Positions 61,503 through 64,000 of a stretch of 64,000 nt of DNA are shown here, piece after piece. The stretch comes from an uncultured Erysipelotrichaceae bacterium (GTDB lineage: Bacteria; Bacillota_I; Bacilli_A; RFN20; CAG-826), in assembly GCA_902798595.1 (NCBI GenBank), contig CADBXE010000001.1:124001-188000 (forward strand). The letters run 5' to 3'. How positions within the stretch are numbered: position 1 is the first letter of the stretch; each line of letters starts with the position of its first letter. The translations under genes and the position numbers were made by a program. Below the pieces are notes generated by a model. It was not told where the DNA came from. It did no database searches and was given only the letters and a program-made list of their open reading frames with translations.

Positions 61503-61556
61503 ATTATGAAAATATATTGTGTAACAATCAAGTAATTTTCTTATACATTGTTACAC
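61503..61556 (-). promoter_or_regulatory. Promoter of the M48 protease with a perfect 10-bp inverted repeat
   Basis: On the minus strand TTGATT (61531-61526), a 17-base spacer and CATAAT (61508-61503). GTGTAACAAT (61519-61528) and ATTGTTACAC (61547-61556) are exact reverse complements 18 bases apart. One arm overlaps the -35 and spacer, the other lies upstream. Confidence 0.6.
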
Positions 61557-61589
61557 TTTTGGTTAGTTGCATTAAAAGTTATTATTCGT

Positions 61590-61618
61590 TAATGAAAAAG
61601 CATAGTAATAATGCTTTT
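61590..61618 (-). terminator. Terminator of the lipoprotein gene at 61621
   Basis: On the minus strand AAAAGCAT (61618-61611) pairs with ATGCTTTT (61603-61596) around seven bases, followed by T and C. Confidence 0.8.
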
Positions 61619-61620
61619 GT

Positions 61621-62307
61621 TTATATTAAATTATTTTTTGCAAATATTTGGTAAAGAGCCTTACCATTTTCTTTTAAATCGTGTAAAACCCAGGTGTTGT
61701 CTGCGCCATTTACCACTCCAAGGTCATAGACTGTTTCTTTATAAATAACGAGTTCTTCTTTATAGGTCATTAACAAACCATCTTTCGATCTTCTAAAGCA
61801 AGTCAAATTATGGATGTCCATATCATCTTTTGTTTTGACCTTTTCTGTTTTGATTCCTTCCATGATGGATTCAATAGCGTAATCAACAACGGCTATTTCA
61901 CCTGTATCGGTAATTGGTATTTCAACTTCTTCACCGAATCTAGTACCAATGTAATATTCAAAATTAGTCTTATCATGATAGTAAGACTTTGCTTCTTCGT
62001 ATTTATCTTCCGCGACGTATACTTTTGGACCCCATACTAGGGATTCATCAAATTCACCATATAGGAATTCAAAAGTAAATTCAGTAGTGGACCAGAATTG
62101 ATATCTATTCTTAGTAAATAAAGGTTCTTCGTGCATAGGCGGGATGCCACAGATGAAATAATCTTTTTTGCTTTTGCCTCCATATGCATACCAACCAGTT
62201 TTGTATTTGACATCGTTGTATTTCACATAAGATGGTGCGTAGTAGAAACAAGATGATAGAGGCAAGGCCGCTAATAGTAATGTAATAATCAGTATTTTCC
62301 TTTTCAT
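61621..62307 (-). CDS. Putative lipoprotein of unknown function
   Basis: The 228-residue protein starts with KRKILIITLLLAALPLSSC, a lipoprotein signal. The mature part is rich in tyrosine and charged residues and matches no family I recognise. I start at 62307, directly before the signal peptide; an ATG seven codons upstream lies within the predicted transcription start area. TATAAT (minus strand, 62323-62318) ends ten bases before the ATG, so a leaderless message is likely. Confidence 0.72.
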   Translation of the reverse strand: MKRKILIITLLLAALPLSSCFYYAPSYVKYNDVKYKTGWYAYGGKSKKDYFICGIPPMHEEPLFTKNRYQFWSTTEFTFEFLYGEFDESLVWGPKVYVAEDKYEEAKSYYHDKTNFEYYIGTRFGEEVEIPITDTGEIAVVDYAIESIMEGIKTEKVKTKDDMDIHNLTCFRRSKDGLLMTYKEELVIYKETVYDLGVVNGADNTWVLHDLKENGKALYQIFAKNNLI

Positions 62308-62317
62308 AGTGTCATCC

Positions 62318-62323
62318 ATTATA
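62318..62323 (-). promoter_or_regulatory. -10 box of the lipoprotein gene
   Basis: TATAAT on the minus strand, ten bases before the ATG at 62307. No ribosome site follows. Confidence 0.45.
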
Positions 62324-62364
62324 AACAAATATCGCTTTTTATTTAATAAATATCAAAACTTTTC

Positions 62365-62370
62365 TATAAT
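62365..62370 (+). promoter_or_regulatory. -10 box of the CBS protein gene
   Basis: TATAAT ends ten bases before the ATG at 62381, without a ribosome site between them. Confidence 0.45.
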
Positions 62371-62380
62371 TTAATCAAAG

Positions 62381-62797
62381 ATGGATAACTTCAATCTATT
62401 ACAAATTACTACGCTTAAAGCGGCTACCTTTTATTTAGATAGCAATATGACAGTCAGACAAGCGTTCGAAAAGTTTGCCTATCATAAGTTTACTGTGGTC
62501 CCTGTTTTAGATGAAAAGGGTTGCTACGTGACATCGTTATCTGAAGGTGACATATTAAGGTTCATCCACGAATGTGGTACTTTTGATCCTGTCAAAGCGG
62601 AGAAAACCAATATCTTAGAAATTGAAAGATATCGGCCTTATAACGCAGTTTCAGTTGATGCCACATTAGATGAACTCTACGCTCTAGCGTTAACACAAAA
62701 CTTCATTCCTGTCGTAGATGATAGAGATGTCTTTATTGGTATCGTTAAAAGAAGAGATGTCTTTGTTTATCTTAAGGCACAAATCGACAGCAAATAA
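62381..62797 (+). CDS. CBS-domain pair protein
   Basis: The 138-residue protein has two CBS motifs: TVRQAFEKFAYHKFTVVPVLD near 24 (in part) and ATLDELYALALTQNFIPVVDD near 94 (in part), each followed by a D-rich phosphate-binding strand. CBS pairs bind adenine nucleotides and regulate partners. Here no catalytic domain is attached. It lies 22 bases before an alcohol dehydrogenase gene and may sense energy state for it; this is speculative. Confidence 0.85.
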   Translation: MDNFNLLQITTLKAATFYLDSNMTVRQAFEKFAYHKFTVVPVLDEKGCYVTSLSEGDILRFIHECGTFDPVKAEKTNILEIERYRPYNAVSVDATLDELYALALTQNFIPVVDDRDVFIGIVKRRDVFVYLKAQIDSK

Positions 62798-62819
62798 TTA
62801 GTATAAAGGAGACAATTTT

Positions 62820-64000
62820 ATGCTCTGGACATTGAAGAAATGCTATTATCGCATTTATCAAAAGGTTTTAAAAATCGCTCTTTGTTTTATGAACTGGAAA
62901 GAGCCTCAACTATTAGAAGGCGAAGGAGCAGTCTTAAAACTTCCTAATTTAATTAAAGAAAAAGGTTTGAACAAAGTTTTAGTGGTTACTGATAAAGGTT
63001 TAATGAGCATTCACTTATTAGACCCATTATTTGAACAATTAAATAGGGACGGTATCGATTATGTCGTCTTTGATGGTGTTCAGCCAAACCCCACAATTCC
63101 TAACATTGAAGATTGTAAAGACATGTATATAAACAATAACTGCCAAGGCATTATCGCCTTTGGTGGTGGTTCACCAATGGATTGTGCGAAAGCCGCTGCT
63201 GCAAGAGTGGTGAAACCAAAACAATCAGTGAGAAAAATGCGTGGTTACATTAAAGTTAATAAGAAACTCCCACCTTTCTTTGCGGTGCCTACTACTGCAG
63301 GTACAGGTTCAGAGACAACTGTTGCGGCAGTAGTGACTGATCCAGAAACACATGAAAAGAATGCGATATCTGATCCATGCTTGAGGCCTAAATACGCAGT
63401 ATTAGACCCTGCTTTAACAATTGGTTTACCTCCACACATTACATCCACAACTGGTATGGACGCTTTGACACACGCTGTCGAAGCCTATATTGGTAAGAGC
63501 AATGTTAAATCCACAATTAGATATTCTGAAGAAGCGGTAAAGTTAATCCACGCTAATTTAGAGAAGGCATATAACAACGGAAAAGACATGGAAGCCAGAA
63601 ACAATATGCTTAAAGGTTCTTTCTATGCTGGAAGTGCTTTTACCAGAGCATTCGTTGGATACGTGCATGCAATTGCTCATAATTTAGGTGGTATGTACAA
63701 TACTCCTCATGGTTTAGCAAACGCTGTTATCTTACCTTATGTTTTAGAGTGGTATGGTCCATCCGTTTATAAACCATTAGCGAAACTCTATGACATCGCC
63801 GGTTTAGGCAACGAAGAAACCATTGAAGGAAAAGCTAAAGCCTATATCAAAGAAATTAGAAGAATGAACCGAGCGATGAATATTCCTGATAAGTTTGATT
63901 TCATTAAAGAAGAAGATATCCCAACCTTAGTGAAACGCGCTCTCAAAGAAGGCAATCCTGGTTATCCAGTACCAAAAATTATGAAACCTGAAGATTGCGA
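62820..64000 (+). CDS. Iron-containing alcohol dehydrogenase (incomplete at the window end)
   Basis: The frame from the ATG at 62820, after AAAGGAGA, stays open to the window end (393 codons). It shows the NAD-binding GGGSPMDCAKA near 120, PTTAGTGSETT near 158, and metal ligands in TGMDALTHAVEA near 216 and GYVHAIAHNLGGMYNTPHG near 280. This is a type III Fe-dependent alcohol dehydrogenase that interconverts alcohols and aldehydes or ketones. The N-terminus is 20-30 residues longer than common members (a basic LWTLKKCYYRIYQK stretch). The stop codon lies beyond the window. Confidence 0.93.
   Translation, partial: MLWTLKKCYYRIYQKVLKIALCFMNWKEPQLLEGEGAVLKLPNLIKEKGLNKVLVVTDKGLMSIHLLDPLFEQLNRDGIDYVVFDGVQPNPTIPNIEDCKDMYINNNCQGIIAFGGGSPMDCAKAAAARVVKPKQSVRKMRGYIKVNKKLPPFFAVPTTAGTGSETTVAAVVTDPETHEKNAISDPCLRPKYAVLDPALTIGLPPHITSTTGMDALTHAVEAYIGKSNVKSTIRYSEEAVKLIHANLEKAYNNGKDMEARNNMLKGSFYAGSAFTRAFVGYVHAIAHNLGGMYNTPHGLANAVILPYVLEWYGPSVYKPLAKLYDIAGLGNEETIEGKAKAYIKEIRRMNRAMNIPDKFDFIKEEDIPTLVKRALKEGNPGYPVPKIMKPEDC

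Noticed and set aside
1-64000. Mycoplasma-type code (TGA as tryptophan)
   Set aside because: TGA ends several intact proteins in ATGA overlaps (for example 632-635 and 30273-30276), and tryptophan positions use TGG.

Overview
The window looks like chromosome from a low-GC Firmicute-type bacterium of the Bacilli side, probably an uncultured host-associated lineage. The evidence is AT-rich DNA, strong AGGAGG ribosome sites, Bacillus-like neighbourhoods (mfd-rqcP-tilS-ftsH, rpsF-ssb-rpsR) and a type III glutamine synthetase. TGA is a normal stop: several genes end in TGA inside an ATGA overlap with the next start. The mycoplasma code is therefore excluded. No rRNA, tRNA, CRISPR array, integrase or transposase was recognised.

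Layout. 0.15-1.8 kb: an Lrp-type regulator and an aminotransferase. 1.8-8.1 kb: a defence-like island. It holds a HEPN (Abi_2) gene whose start codon lies in a perfect inverted repeat, then a tight five-gene operon: TIR-like protein, ComEC-like metallo-beta-lactamase (MBL), second TIR-like protein, third TIR-like protein, and a nucleoside phosphorylase fused to a SLOG/STALD-type sensor. 8.2-13.0 kb: two more PLP aminotransferases, a LysR regulator and a Fic-domain gene behind long direct repeats. 13.1-24.1 kb: a seven-gene nitrogen operon (pyrG, guaA, glnN, purB, purA, glmS, gdhA) that joins ammonia assimilation to its glutamine- and aspartate-using consumers. 24.2-27.9 kb: an orphan antitoxin with the stump of its ParE-like toxin, then an amino-sugar operon opened by a GlmM carrying an XRE DNA-binding domain. 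28-33 kb: lipoproteins, an ECF sigma factor with a large membrane partner, and a NERD protein. 33-43.3 kb: surface-glycan genes (two GT2 enzymes, UDP-galactopyranose mutase), a heterodimeric ABC exporter and a phosphatase. 43.3-48.4 kb: a DUF368-galK-MFS-GH2 galactoside operon. 48.5-64 kb: housekeeping genes (pth, mfd, rqcP, tilS, ftsH, dus, lysS, rpsF-ssb-rpsR), an M48 protease, a lipoprotein, a CBS protein and a truncated iron alcohol dehydrogenase. A probable type I toxin peptide of 39 residues sits in the 517-base gap after lysS.

The strongest candidate for an undescribed system is the operon at 2969-8044. All three TIR-like proteins keep a WxxxE motif. The last gene joins a nucleosidase/phosphorylase fold to the sensor fold used by Thoeris ThsA. 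The simplest reading is a Thoeris-like immune circuit in which TIR-made nucleotide signals switch on a nucleotide-destroying PNP enzyme instead of a SIR2 NADase. The MBL enzyme would be a regulator or second effector. This is inference from domain architecture.

A second theme is transcription. Several genes have a -10 box only 6-10 bases before the ATG and lack a ribosome site, which suggests leaderless mRNAs. Many promoters also carry perfect palindromes.
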